A DNA stretch of 34,982 bases. Origin: Firmicutes bacterium ADurb.Bin153 (GTDB lineage: Bacteria; Bacillota; DTU025; MWDF01). The stretch's first letter is position 1. Each line of letters starts with the position of its first letter. Shown piece after piece: positions 8,018 to 14,165 of the stretch. The translations under genes and the position numbers were made by a program. The notes below the pieces were generated by a model that saw only the letters and a program-made list of their open reading frames with translations, had not been told where the DNA came from and made no database searches. The stretch is from positions 1 to 34,982 of the forward strand of contig MWDF01000018.1 in NCBI GenBank assembly GCA_002070415.1, given 5' to 3'.

Positions 8018-9205
8018 TCAGCGCCTCCTGGCGACGGCGCCTCTGATGTTTTCCAGAGCCTTCTCGAGGATGAACCTGGGGCAGGCGAAGTTCAGCCTGG
8101 CGAAACCCGAGCCGGACTCGCCGAAGATATAGCCCTGGTTTAAGGCCAGCCTCGCATCATCAACGAGCATGCCCCTTAGTCCGGCGTCGCCCAGCCCCAT
8201 GCTCCTGAAATCGAGCCATGCGAGGTAGGTGCCGTCCGGCCTCCTATATGTTATCTCCGGGATTTCTCTTCCCAAGAAATCGGCCATCAAGTCCCTGTTC
8301 TTCTCCATGTAGGACAGCGCCTCGTCGAGCCATCCGCCTCCTTCGGTATAGGCCGCCACGGCAGCGGCGAGCCCGAACGGATTCGGCTCGGATATCCCGC
8401 ACGTCTCCAGCCTCTCCTTGAGCCTCTCCCTGAGCTTTCCGTTCACTGCGATCAGGTTGGAGATCTGAAGGCCGGCCAGGTTGAAGGTCTTGCTGATGGC
8501 AGTACACGTTATCGAGCCCATTGCGAAGCTCTCCTTTATGCTCGCGAACGGGACGTGCCGGCGCTCCCTGAAGACGAGGTCGCAGTGTATCTCGTCCGCC
8601 ACGACCAAAACGCCGTTGGCAAGGCAGATATCACCCAGCCTTTCGAGCTCTGCCCTGCTCCAGACCTTGCCCACGGGATTATGGGGGCTGCACAGAAGAA
8701 GGAGCTTCGCCTTCGGGTCGGAAGCCCTCCGCTCGAGGTCCTCGAAGTCCATCGCATAGTCTCCGCCTCCGAGTTCGAGCAGCCTGTTGTCCGAGACGAT
8801 GCGCCCGTTGCCGTTTACGAGGCCGAAGAACGGATGGTAGACCGGGGATTGGAGTATGATCTTGTCACCCGGGCGGGTGAACTGCTGGATGATGGCATTT
8901 ATGCCAGCGACCACCCCCGGGGAGAAGACGAGCCAATCCTTGTCGACGTCCCAGCCGTGCCTTATGGAGAACCAGCCGGATGTCGCCTCCATGTATTCCC
9001 CGGTCCTGCAGCTGTAGCCGAAGGTCCCGGAGGAGGCTACTTCGGCCAGGGCCTCCTTTATGGGTCCGGCGCAGTCGAAATCCATGTCCGCGACCCAAAG
9101 AGGAAGCAGGTCGCCCCTGCCGTTGATCTCCTCCATAACCGCCTTTGACCATTTCACCGAAGCTGAGCCCTGCTTCGGAACCAACCTGTCGAAATCATAA
9201 CCCAA
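8018..9205 (-). CDS. patB: MalY/PatB family PLP-dependent C-S beta-lyase (aminotransferase class I/II fold)
   Basis: This 395-aa fold-type I PLP enzyme would cleave cystathionine, cysteine or related S-conjugates to pyruvate, ammonia and a thiol in the cytoplasm. The opening FDRLVPKQGSASVKWSK and PLWVADMDF are hallmarks of the MalY/PatB group. SPHNPVGKVW (about 173-182) and VVADEIHCDL (201-210) are the cofactor-contact motifs, and SKTFNLAG carries the Schiff-base Lys239. It appears full length. The start codon appears to be TTG (9203-9205), with GGGGGGAT at good spacing; no in-frame ATG nearby fits better. It is divergent from the radical SAM gene. Substrate specificity cannot be read from the sequence. 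Confidence 0.92.
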   Translation of the reverse strand: MGYDFDRLVPKQGSASVKWSKAVMEEINGRGDLLPLWVADMDFDCAGPIKEALAEVASSGTFGYSCRTGEYMEATSGWFSIRHGWDVDKDWLVFSPGVVAGINAIIQQFTRPGDKIILQSPVYHPFFGLVNGNGRIVSDNRLLELGGGDYAMDFEDLERRASDPKAKLLLLCSPHNPVGKVWSRAELERLGDICLANGVLVVADEIHCDLVFRERRHVPFASIKESFAMGSITCTAISKTFNLAGLQISNLIAVNGKLRERLKERLETCGISEPNPFGLAAAVAAYTEGGGWLDEALSYMEKNRDLMADFLGREIPEITYRRPDGTYLAWLDFRSMGLGDAGLRGMLVDDARLALNQGYIFGESGSGFARLNFACPRFILEKALENIRGAVARRR

Positions 9206-9381
9206 TCAGATCCCCCCGATACTACGATGTTTAACTCCATAGGCCTTGGTGTCGCCGAGGGCGCACGGTTTTCCCGGCGGCCCAGCCAGGCGATATCAGA
9301 AAGACAAGTTCCGCACCGGATACGACGCGCCGTGTCCTTTCGGACGCGAGGGATTACCTTCCAATGGTTCCCGAGTAATAC

Positions 9382-9405
9382 TATCATTGATTGTGACCGA
9401 TGATA
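9382..9405. promoter_or_regulatory. Dyad in the patB / radical SAM divergent region
   Basis: The 217-bp region 9206-9422 between the divergent starts has no gene I accept. It contains TATCAT (9382-9387) and its reverse complement ATGATA (9400-9405) with a 12-bp centre, a layout expected for a dimeric repressor site. No clear -35/-10 pair was seen. If the radical SAM protein starts at the upstream GTG (9246), the dyad would lie inside its reading frame, which makes a regulatory role less likely. Confidence 0.3.
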
Positions 9406-9422
9406 AAGCCGGGCGCGTGAGG

Positions 9423-10550
9423 ATGACGTCCGATACGGCATGCCGGCACACGAAGGGTGGAACAAGGACAGTGGAAGATCTTGGGGGTTTCCTGGACCGG
9501 GGGATAAGGGAGCTCGGGAAGGACGCGCTGAGGATGGTGGCGAGGAGGCCGGCCCTTATACTCGGCATGAAGAGGCTGGCGGACGGGCTTGCGGCTGCCG
9601 AGGCGAAAAGGAACCGGGCGAAAGGTTCGGGGCTTGACGTGCCGCCTTTCATGATCGCCAGCATAACAAAGATATGCAATCTGGGCTGCGCGGGATGCTA
9701 TGACGCCGCGAACAGCGCATCAAGGTGCACCGAGGACCTGCCCGCCGTTACGTGGGGAAGGGTCTTCGCCGAGGCGGCCGGGCTGGGGGTGGCCTTCATG
9801 CTGCTTGCGGGGGGCGAGCCGCTGGAAAGGCAGGATGTGCTGGATGAGGCGGCGAGAAGGAGCGGCATCGTCTTCCCGGTATTCACGAACGGCCTGCTCA
9901 TAGACGGCAAAGCCGCGCGCTTCTTTGCGAGGAACAGGAATATGATCCCGATCGTCAGCCTGGAAGGAGGAAGGCAGGCGACGGACGCAAGGCGCGGGCC
10001 GGGGGTGTTCGACAAGGTCATGGAGGCCATGGAGCTTCTTTCCAGGGAAGGGGTGTTCTTCGGCACTAGCCTTACGATGACGAGGGCCAACATCGAAGAA
10101 GCCGCATCGCAAGGCTTCATCGGTATGCTCAGGTCCAAAGGCGTCGGCGCATTCATATACGTGGAGTACGTGCCGGTCGACGGCAAAGGCGAGGACCTGG
10201 CCTTCGGAAAGGAAGAGAGGAAGACGCTCGCCTCGGCGCTTGACGGGCTGAGGGAAGGCGTCGGTGGAATACACATCTCTTTCCCGGGAGACGAGGAGGC
10301 CATGGGAGGATGCCTTGCGGCGGGAAGGGGATTCGTCCATATCAATCATTCGGGAGGACTGGAGCCCTGCCCGTTCTCACCCGTATCCGACGTCTCGCTG
10401 AAGGATATGTCGCTGAAAGAGGCCCTGGGCTCGCCGTTCCTTAAAAGGCTCAGGGAAAGCGGCCTGATGGGAATGGAGCACCTTGGAGGCTGTTCGCTCT
10501 GGAACGGCAGAGAACGGGTCCGTGAGCTGCTCAGGCGGCAGGAGGAATGA
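9423..10550 (+). CDS. Radical SAM protein with SPASM-like C-terminus
   Basis: The product is about 375 aa. The Fe-S motif CNLGCAGC (C85, C89, C92) is the canonical CxxxCxxC, followed by LLAGGEPL, the GGE motif that contacts S-adenosylmethionine. A TIM-barrel body follows. The C-terminal part has spaced cysteines (CLAAGRGFVHINHSGGLEPC, then GGCSLW) as in SPASM-type auxiliary-cluster proteins, and GGLEPCPF is typical of that class. Such enzymes modify peptides or act in cofactor and heme pathways, but no partner peptide or target gene is adjacent, so the substrate is unknown. The start is uncertain: ATG 9423 has only a very close GTGAGG, and the frame stays open upstream to GTG 9246. A bidirectional terminator follows. 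Confidence 0.85.
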   Translation: MTSDTACRHTKGGTRTVEDLGGFLDRGIRELGKDALRMVARRPALILGMKRLADGLAAAEAKRNRAKGSGLDVPPFMIASITKICNLGCAGCYDAANSASRCTEDLPAVTWGRVFAEAAGLGVAFMLLAGGEPLERQDVLDEAARRSGIVFPVFTNGLLIDGKAARFFARNRNMIPIVSLEGGRQATDARRGPGVFDKVMEAMELLSREGVFFGTSLTMTRANIEEAASQGFIGMLRSKGVGAFIYVEYVPVDGKGEDLAFGKEERKTLASALDGLREGVGGIHISFPGDEEAMGGCLAAGRGFVHINHSGGLEPCPFSPVSDVSLKDMSLKEALGSPFLKRLRESGLMGMEHLGGCSLWNGRERVRELLRRQEE

Positions 10551-10578
10551 GAATTCGGCGAAGGAGGCATGAATATGG

Positions 10579-10608
10579 CGAAAGAAGGCCTTCTCGGGCC
10601 TTCTTTCG
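10579..10608. terminator. Bidirectional rho-independent-type hairpin
   Basis: A perfect 12-bp stem pairs CGAAAGAAGGCC (10579-10590) with GGCCTTCTTTCG (10597-10608) around a 6-nt loop. Arms ending in T/A runs suit both strands. It separates the convergent radical SAM (+) and KDPG aldolase (-) genes. Confidence 0.85.
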
Positions 10609-10627
10609 TCTCAGGCATGAGGGCAGG

Positions 10628-11281
10628 TCATGCCCTTGCTTTCTTCACCTCGTCTATGAACCTGGCGGCGTGTTCGGAAAGCTCGTCCCACTTGCGCCCC
10701 TCGACCATCCTCCTGTCGGTAAGCGAAGTCCCGGCCCCCGCGAAGCACGCCCCAGCTTTAATATAGGCCCCTATGTTGTCAAGGCCGATGCCGCCCGTCG
10801 GTGTAAGCCTTATCTGGGGGAACGGGCCGCTCATGTCCTTGAAGAACTCGGGTCCAAGCTTGGTGGCGGGGAAAACCTTGACGGCGTCGGCTCCTGCCTC
10901 CCAGGCCGCGAGGATCTCCGTGGGCGTGAAGGCCCCAGGTATGCAGATCTTGGAATACTGCTTGCAGACGGTCATGATCTCCTGCTTGAAGACGGGGGAG
11001 ACTATGAAATCCGCCCCGGCGAGGACGGACAGCCTGGCGGTTATGGCGTCTATTATGGTCCCGGCCCCGATGAGGACCTTGTCTCCCAGCTTGTTCCTTA
11101 CTTCTTTCATCACGTCCAGGGCCCCGGGCACGGTCATCGTTATCTCGATCGCCTTGACGCCCCCGCGCTCTATCGCGGAGATGACATCAACGAGCTCTGA
11201 CGGGTCTTTCGACCTTATCACAGCCACGACGCCGGTATCCTGGATCAGCCTGAAATCATCCTCTTTCTTCATCGTATGCAT
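10628..11281 (-). CDS. eda: 2-keto-3-deoxy-6-phosphogluconate (KDPG) aldolase family
   Basis: This 217-aa class I aldolase should cleave 2-keto-3-deoxy-6-phosphogluconate (or the galactonate epimer) into pyruvate and glyceraldehyde-3-phosphate. Visible motifs are GVVAVIRS near the N-terminus, AIEITMT with the catalytic Glu46, IGAGT, VSPVF, IPGAFTPTE, and AVKVFPA with the Schiff-base Lys135, then LTPTGGIG for phosphate binding. The length is typical. The start ATG 11279-11281 has a GGAGGT six bases upstream; an upstream in-frame extension to 11350 is unlikely. It is divergent from a NagB-like isomerase gene across about 120 bp, suggesting joint control of a sugar-acid or amino-sugar route. No dehydratase or kinase is nearby. 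Confidence 0.92.
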   Translation of the reverse strand: MHTMKKEDDFRLIQDTGVVAVIRSKDPSELVDVISAIERGGVKAIEITMTVPGALDVMKEVRNKLGDKVLIGAGTIIDAITARLSVLAGADFIVSPVFKQEIMTVCKQYSKICIPGAFTPTEILAAWEAGADAVKVFPATKLGPEFFKDMSGPFPQIRLTPTGGIGLDNIGAYIKAGACFAGAGTSLTDRRMVEGRKWDELSEHAARFIDEVKKARA

Positions 11282-11402
11282 AGATGCACCTCCAAGGTGT
11301 ATTAATCGGCCTAAATTCACCGGGCCGGGGATATGTAGTATCATTAACATTGCCTATCAATCATTATATGTGCATCTGAGGCCATTTTTAAAGGAGGTAC
11401 CA
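11282..11402. promoter_or_regulatory. Shared divergent control region, eda / nagB-like
   Basis: This 121-bp AT-richer segment contains both SDs (GGAGGT on the minus strand, AAAGGAGGT on the plus strand). AGATGCAC (11282-11289) and its exact reverse complement GTGCATCT (11370-11377) sit close to the two start codons as an 8-bp inverted pair, which could be regulator half-sites or chance. TTAACA (11344-11349) with TATATG (11365-11370) is a poorly spaced plus-strand promoter candidate. Confidence 0.35.
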
Positions 11403-12173
11403 ATGCTCGACTGCACCCGATACAGCGTAGAAGGACTCCAGGTCAGGATATTCCCGGACAGGGGGCTTATGGGCCAGGACGCGGCGGCCGAGGCCGCCTC
11501 CCGCATCAAGTCGGCGATAAAGGAGAAAGGATCTGCGAACGTAGTGTTCGCCGCGGCGCCATCACAGCTGGACATGCTAGATCGGCTATCAAGGGAGCCC
11601 GGGCTGGACTGGGGCCGTGTCAACGCGTTCCATCTGGACGACTATCATCTTCTGCCTAAAGGGGCCCCGCAGCGCTTCGATACCTTCCTGCACAGGAATT
11701 TCTGGGACAAGGTCCGCCCGGGCAGGATCTTCGAGATAGCCCCCGAGGACGGGATGGCGATGAAGGATATAAAGGCGCGATACGAGAGACTGCTAAGGGA
11801 ATATGGACCCGACCTTTCGCTGGTGGGCATCGGTGAGAACGGCCACCTGGCCTTCGTGGATCCACCCGTGGCCGATTTCGGAACCGGAGAATCGCTGATA
11901 GAAGTCGAACTCGATCCGGTATGCAGGATGCAGCAGGTGCATGACGGGGCGTTCGCGACCTACGACGATGTGCCGAAGACGGCCGCGACCATGACCATAC
12001 CGGCCATACTGTCGGCGAAGTCCGTAATCTGCGTGGTGCCGACCGAAAGGAAGGCCGAGGCGGTAAGAAGGATGTTGAATGGGCCCGTGGAGACCGCGTT
12101 GCCCGCATCGGTCCTAAGAAGGCATACCGACGCGATCCTGTTCCTGGACAAGGAGGCCGCAAGCTTGCTGTAG
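11403..12173 (+). CDS. Glucosamine-6-phosphate deaminase/isomerase-like protein (NagB family)
   Basis: This 256-aa sugar-phosphate isomerase-fold protein starts at ATG 11403 behind AAAGGAGGT. FAAAPSQLDML corresponds to the phosphate-binding loop, FHLDDYHLLP to the catalytic FxxDEY segment (D79, D80), and GIGENGHLAF to the GxGxDGHIAF motif with the ring-opening His148. NagB has Glu in the following NEP position; here it reads VDP (Asp153), so the deaminase relay is altered. The C-terminal TMTIPAIL is also family-typical. It likely acts on an amino-sugar phosphate or a related phosphosugar. The divergent KDPG aldolase makes a sugar-acid pathway plausible, which is inference. It is not close enough to name nagB outright. 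Confidence 0.82.
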   Translation: MLDCTRYSVEGLQVRIFPDRGLMGQDAAAEAASRIKSAIKEKGSANVVFAAAPSQLDMLDRLSREPGLDWGRVNAFHLDDYHLLPKGAPQRFDTFLHRNFWDKVRPGRIFEIAPEDGMAMKDIKARYERLLREYGPDLSLVGIGENGHLAFVDPPVADFGTGESLIEVELDPVCRMQQVHDGAFATYDDVPKTAATMTIPAILSAKSVICVVPTERKAEAVRRMLNGPVETALPASVLRRHTDAILFLDKEAASLL

Positions 12174-12234
12174 AGGAGCTCGTGCCCCGTACGGCGGAGG
12201 CGAGCGAAGATAGAAGGTTCATGGGGGCGATATC

Positions 12235-12960
12235 ATGGGAAACCTGCGGGTCGTGACTCTGCTTGTGTCATTGCTCCTGTTCCCGGTCACCTTGAACTAC
12301 ATGTCCCCGGTGATATCCGTCATGGGGGCGTTCGAAGGCGTAATCGCCGGGAGCGTGCTGCTTTTCGCGGCGCTCTTCGCATCCTCGGTCTTCCTAGGAA
12401 GGCTGTGGTGCGGATGGCTCTGCCCGGGCGGCGCGTTGCAGGACCTGGTCTGTCCTCTGAACGGGAGGAGGCCCGGAAGGAGGGCCGATTCGGTGAAGTA
12501 TTTCATCTGGGCCGTCTGGTTCGGCAGCATGATCTTCATCCTGCTGGAGTCGTGGGGAAACCTGAGGCTCCGGCCCCTTTTTATGACCGAGGGGTTCGTC
12601 TCGGTGGACGAGCCGTCCAAGTTCCTGATCTATTATATCGTGGTGCTGGTCCTTCTCGCCGCCGCCGTCACCGTGGGCAGGAGGGGGGCGTGCCACAGCA
12701 TATGCTGGATGGCACCGTTCATGGTCTACGGGATGGCGCTCGGATCCGTTGCCAGGGTGCCAGCGCTGCACATATCACTGGATCCTAAGCCCTGCGTAAA
12801 CTGCGGGCTATGTGCCCGGGCCTGCCCGATGGGCCTCGATCCCGTGGCTTCGGCGGGTTCTTCAGACGTGCCGTATGAGTGCGTCAACTGCGGGGAGTGC
12901 GTTCGCGCGTGCGGCAAGAAGGCGCTCAGGTTCGGGTTCGGCCCGAGGAGTCGTTCCTGA
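12235..12960 (+). CDS. NapH/MauN/YccM-like membrane ferredoxin, 4Fe-4S
   Basis: The product is 241 aa. Hydrophobic segments include VVTLLVSLLLFPVTL, GVIAGSVLLFAALFASSVF, FIWAVWFGSMIFILL and FLIYYIVVLVLLAAAVTV. RLWCGWLCPGGALQD carries the Cx3CP pair (C59, C63) characteristic of NapH/NosR-type quinol-oxidising electron-transfer proteins. CHSICWMAP is a second membrane Cys pair. The C-terminus has two 4Fe-4S motifs, CVNCGLCARACP and CVNCGECVRAC; the second lacks the final Pro. The start is ATG 12235 with GGGGGCG upstream. It probably passes electrons between the quinone pool or a soluble donor and an exported reductase. It converges with a membrane-tethered thioredoxin gene, its only redox neighbour. 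No nap or nos genes are present, so the partner is unknown. Confidence 0.85.
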   Translation: MGNLRVVTLLVSLLLFPVTLNYMSPVISVMGAFEGVIAGSVLLFAALFASSVFLGRLWCGWLCPGGALQDLVCPLNGRRPGRRADSVKYFIWAVWFGSMIFILLESWGNLRLRPLFMTEGFVSVDEPSKFLIYYIVVLVLLAAAVTVGRRGACHSICWMAPFMVYGMALGSVARVPALHISLDPKPCVNCGLCARACPMGLDPVASAGSSDVPYECVNCGECVRACGKKALRFGFGPRSRS

Positions 12961-13003
12961 AGGGCGCGCCCTGCCCGGTTAAGCCGCAATGTCATCAACC
13001 GGG
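12961..13003. terminator. Possible hairpins between convergent redox genes
   Basis: The 46-bp gap has a perfect 12-bp palindrome AGGGCGCGCCCT (12961-12972) and a 7-bp stem CCCGGTT (12974-12980) / AACCGGG (12997-13003) with a long 16-nt loop. Either could end transcription, but neither has a T-run. Confidence 0.4.
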
Positions 13004-13006
13004 ACG

Positions 13007-13432
13007 CTAGATCATCCCGAGCTCCTTCATCTTGTCCTTGAGCTGGTCGATCTGCATCAGGCCCTGTGTGATGCCCAGCTTCCGGCCGGAAGCGTCGAAG
13101 TAGATCAGGGTGGGTATGTATATGATGCGGTGCTCCGCCGCCAGCTTGGGGTACTTGTAGACATCGATCGACATGAAATCCACATCCCCCTTCAGCTCGG
13201 CCGCCAGCTCGGCAAGGATGGGCTCCAGCAGCTCACAGGCTTCGCAGTTCTCCCCCGTCATCTTCACGACGAAAGGCCTGCCCGACGAGGCGGCCTTCTC
13301 CAGGTCCTCGGGCGCGGCTTCCAGGATCGACTTCAGCGTGGCCTTGGGCCTGGACAGGATCACGGCCCCTACGACCACGGCCGCGGCCACAAGGAGCACC
13401 AGTACGGTTATCAACGTCTTCGTTTTCTTCAT
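13007..13432 (-). CDS. Membrane-anchored thioredoxin-fold protein (CEAC)
   Basis: The product is about 141 aa. Residues 6-26 (TLITVLVLLVAAAVVVGAVIL) are an uncleaved-looking anchor, placing a thioredoxin domain outside the membrane. The active site reads GENCEACELLEP (C63, C66; CxxC with Glu-Ala instead of Gly-Pro). VDFMSIDVYKYPKLAAEH and IIYIPTLIYFDASG supply the family's strand and cis-Pro (IPT) signature. It could reduce or exchange disulfides in exported proteins. The start ATG 13430-13432 has AAGGGGA upstream. ATTATA at 13502-13507 reads TATAAT on the minus strand about 70 nt upstream and may be its -10. The neighbouring convergent gene encodes a membrane ferredoxin that might deliver reductant, which is inference. 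Confidence 0.88.
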   Translation of the reverse strand: MKKTKTLITVLVLLVAAAVVVGAVILSRPKATLKSILEAAPEDLEKAASSGRPFVVKMTGENCEACELLEPILAELAAELKGDVDFMSIDVYKYPKLAAEHRIIYIPTLIYFDASGRKLGITQGLMQIDQLKDKMKELGMI

Positions 13433-13629
13433 ATCCCTAATCCCCTTACAAGTGGCTTGAGGTGCCCGGCGCCGGTTGCGCGGGCATCGCGCCTCAATGA
13501 GATTATATGCCAGGCAAGGCCGGCGCACGAGGGATGCATTGTGTATAAAAATAAACATCTGAAGAAAAAGGAACGACGGGAAACGATATGGAAATACCAT
13601 ATCGCTCATCCGAGGTATGGAAGGGAACT

Positions 13630-14136
13630 ATGAACATGGGGAAAAGAGCCGTACATCTGTTTTTGGCGACGGTGGTCGTATTGGCCGTCGCAAGCTCCGC
13701 TTTCGCGGCCGACTGGAAGCTCACCCAGGCATCCGCCGCCGAGTATTCCAAACTGACCGTACCTGAGAAGGAAATAGCGGAGAAATGGCTGGCCACCCTG
13801 CCTGACAAGGCTTACAGGGAAAGTTTCAGGCAGCTGGTGATGGGGCTGGTCCTGTGGTCCTACAAAGAACCGATCAGCTTTCTGGATTACGAGTTCGTGA
13901 AACTGTTCGAGACCAAGGGGGTGAAAGTGGACATTTACACCTTCACGGCGGGGGACGCGAAGATGGCCCTGGAGATATATTCGCCCCCGGTAATCCCGGG
14001 CGACCTGTGAGCGTGCAACTTCTATGATTGGTGGGTCGCCAATCTTACGTACCCGGGTGCGAAGCCTCTCAGATACTGGTTCATTGCCGACCTCGAAGCG
14101 GAAGCCGCCAGAAGGGAAAAACTGGTAAAGAAATGA
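13630..14136 (+). CDS. Exported protein with in-frame UGA: candidate selenoprotein (or nonsense-interrupted gene)
   Basis: Starting at ATG 13630 (GGAAGGGAA upstream), a signal peptide ends at SSAFA (res 22-26) and is followed by a helical domain (SKLTVPEKEIAEKWLATLPD and on). At codon 127 the frame meets TGA (14008-14010). Read through it, the frame continues ACNFYDWWVANLTYPGAKPL and on to LVKK with a second TGA at 14134-14136, only 16 nt before the next gene's SD. Those 41 codons keep the composition of the neighbouring coding sequence, including three Trp and GC-ending codons. A SECIS-like hairpin follows the first TGA. The product would have Sec127-Ala-Cys129. Without readthrough, a 126-aa protein ending PGDL results. 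Alternatives are a TGG-to-TGA mutation (Trp would fit LWACNFYDWW), a sequencing error, or stop readthrough. I recognise no family. Confidence 0.55.
14026..14044 (+). promoter_or_regulatory. SECIS-like hairpin downstream of in-frame UGA
   Basis: GATTGG (14026-14031) and CCAATC (14039-14044) form a perfect 6-bp stem around the loop TGGGTCG; a U-G closing pair would leave GGGUC. The stem begins 15 nt and the loop 21 nt after the UGA at 14008-14010. Bacterial SECIS elements known from SelB systems need a short stem at roughly this distance and a G (GGU in E. coli fdhF) early in the loop; both are met. A 6-bp stem can occur by chance, and selA, selB, selC and selD are not in this window. Confidence 0.45.
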
Positions 14137-14165
14137 CGACGGAGGACTAGAAGGGAGGAATAGAC

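Noticed and set aside
9246..9422. N-terminal extension of the radical SAM protein from GTG 9246
   Set aside because: It has no SD, low-complexity Pro/Arg/Gly content and contains the intergenic dyad. It is kept only as an alternative start.
10773..11402. Upstream extension of the NagB-like frame
   Set aside because: The frame is open by chance through the antisense of the KDPG aldolase gene; AAAGGAGGT and ATG 11403 define the true start.
14008..14010. UGA reassigned genome-wide as a sense codon
   Set aside because: Many other genes here end in TGA at sensible positions, including the flavoprotein, NapH-like, livM and radical SAM genes, so UGA is a normal stop in this organism.
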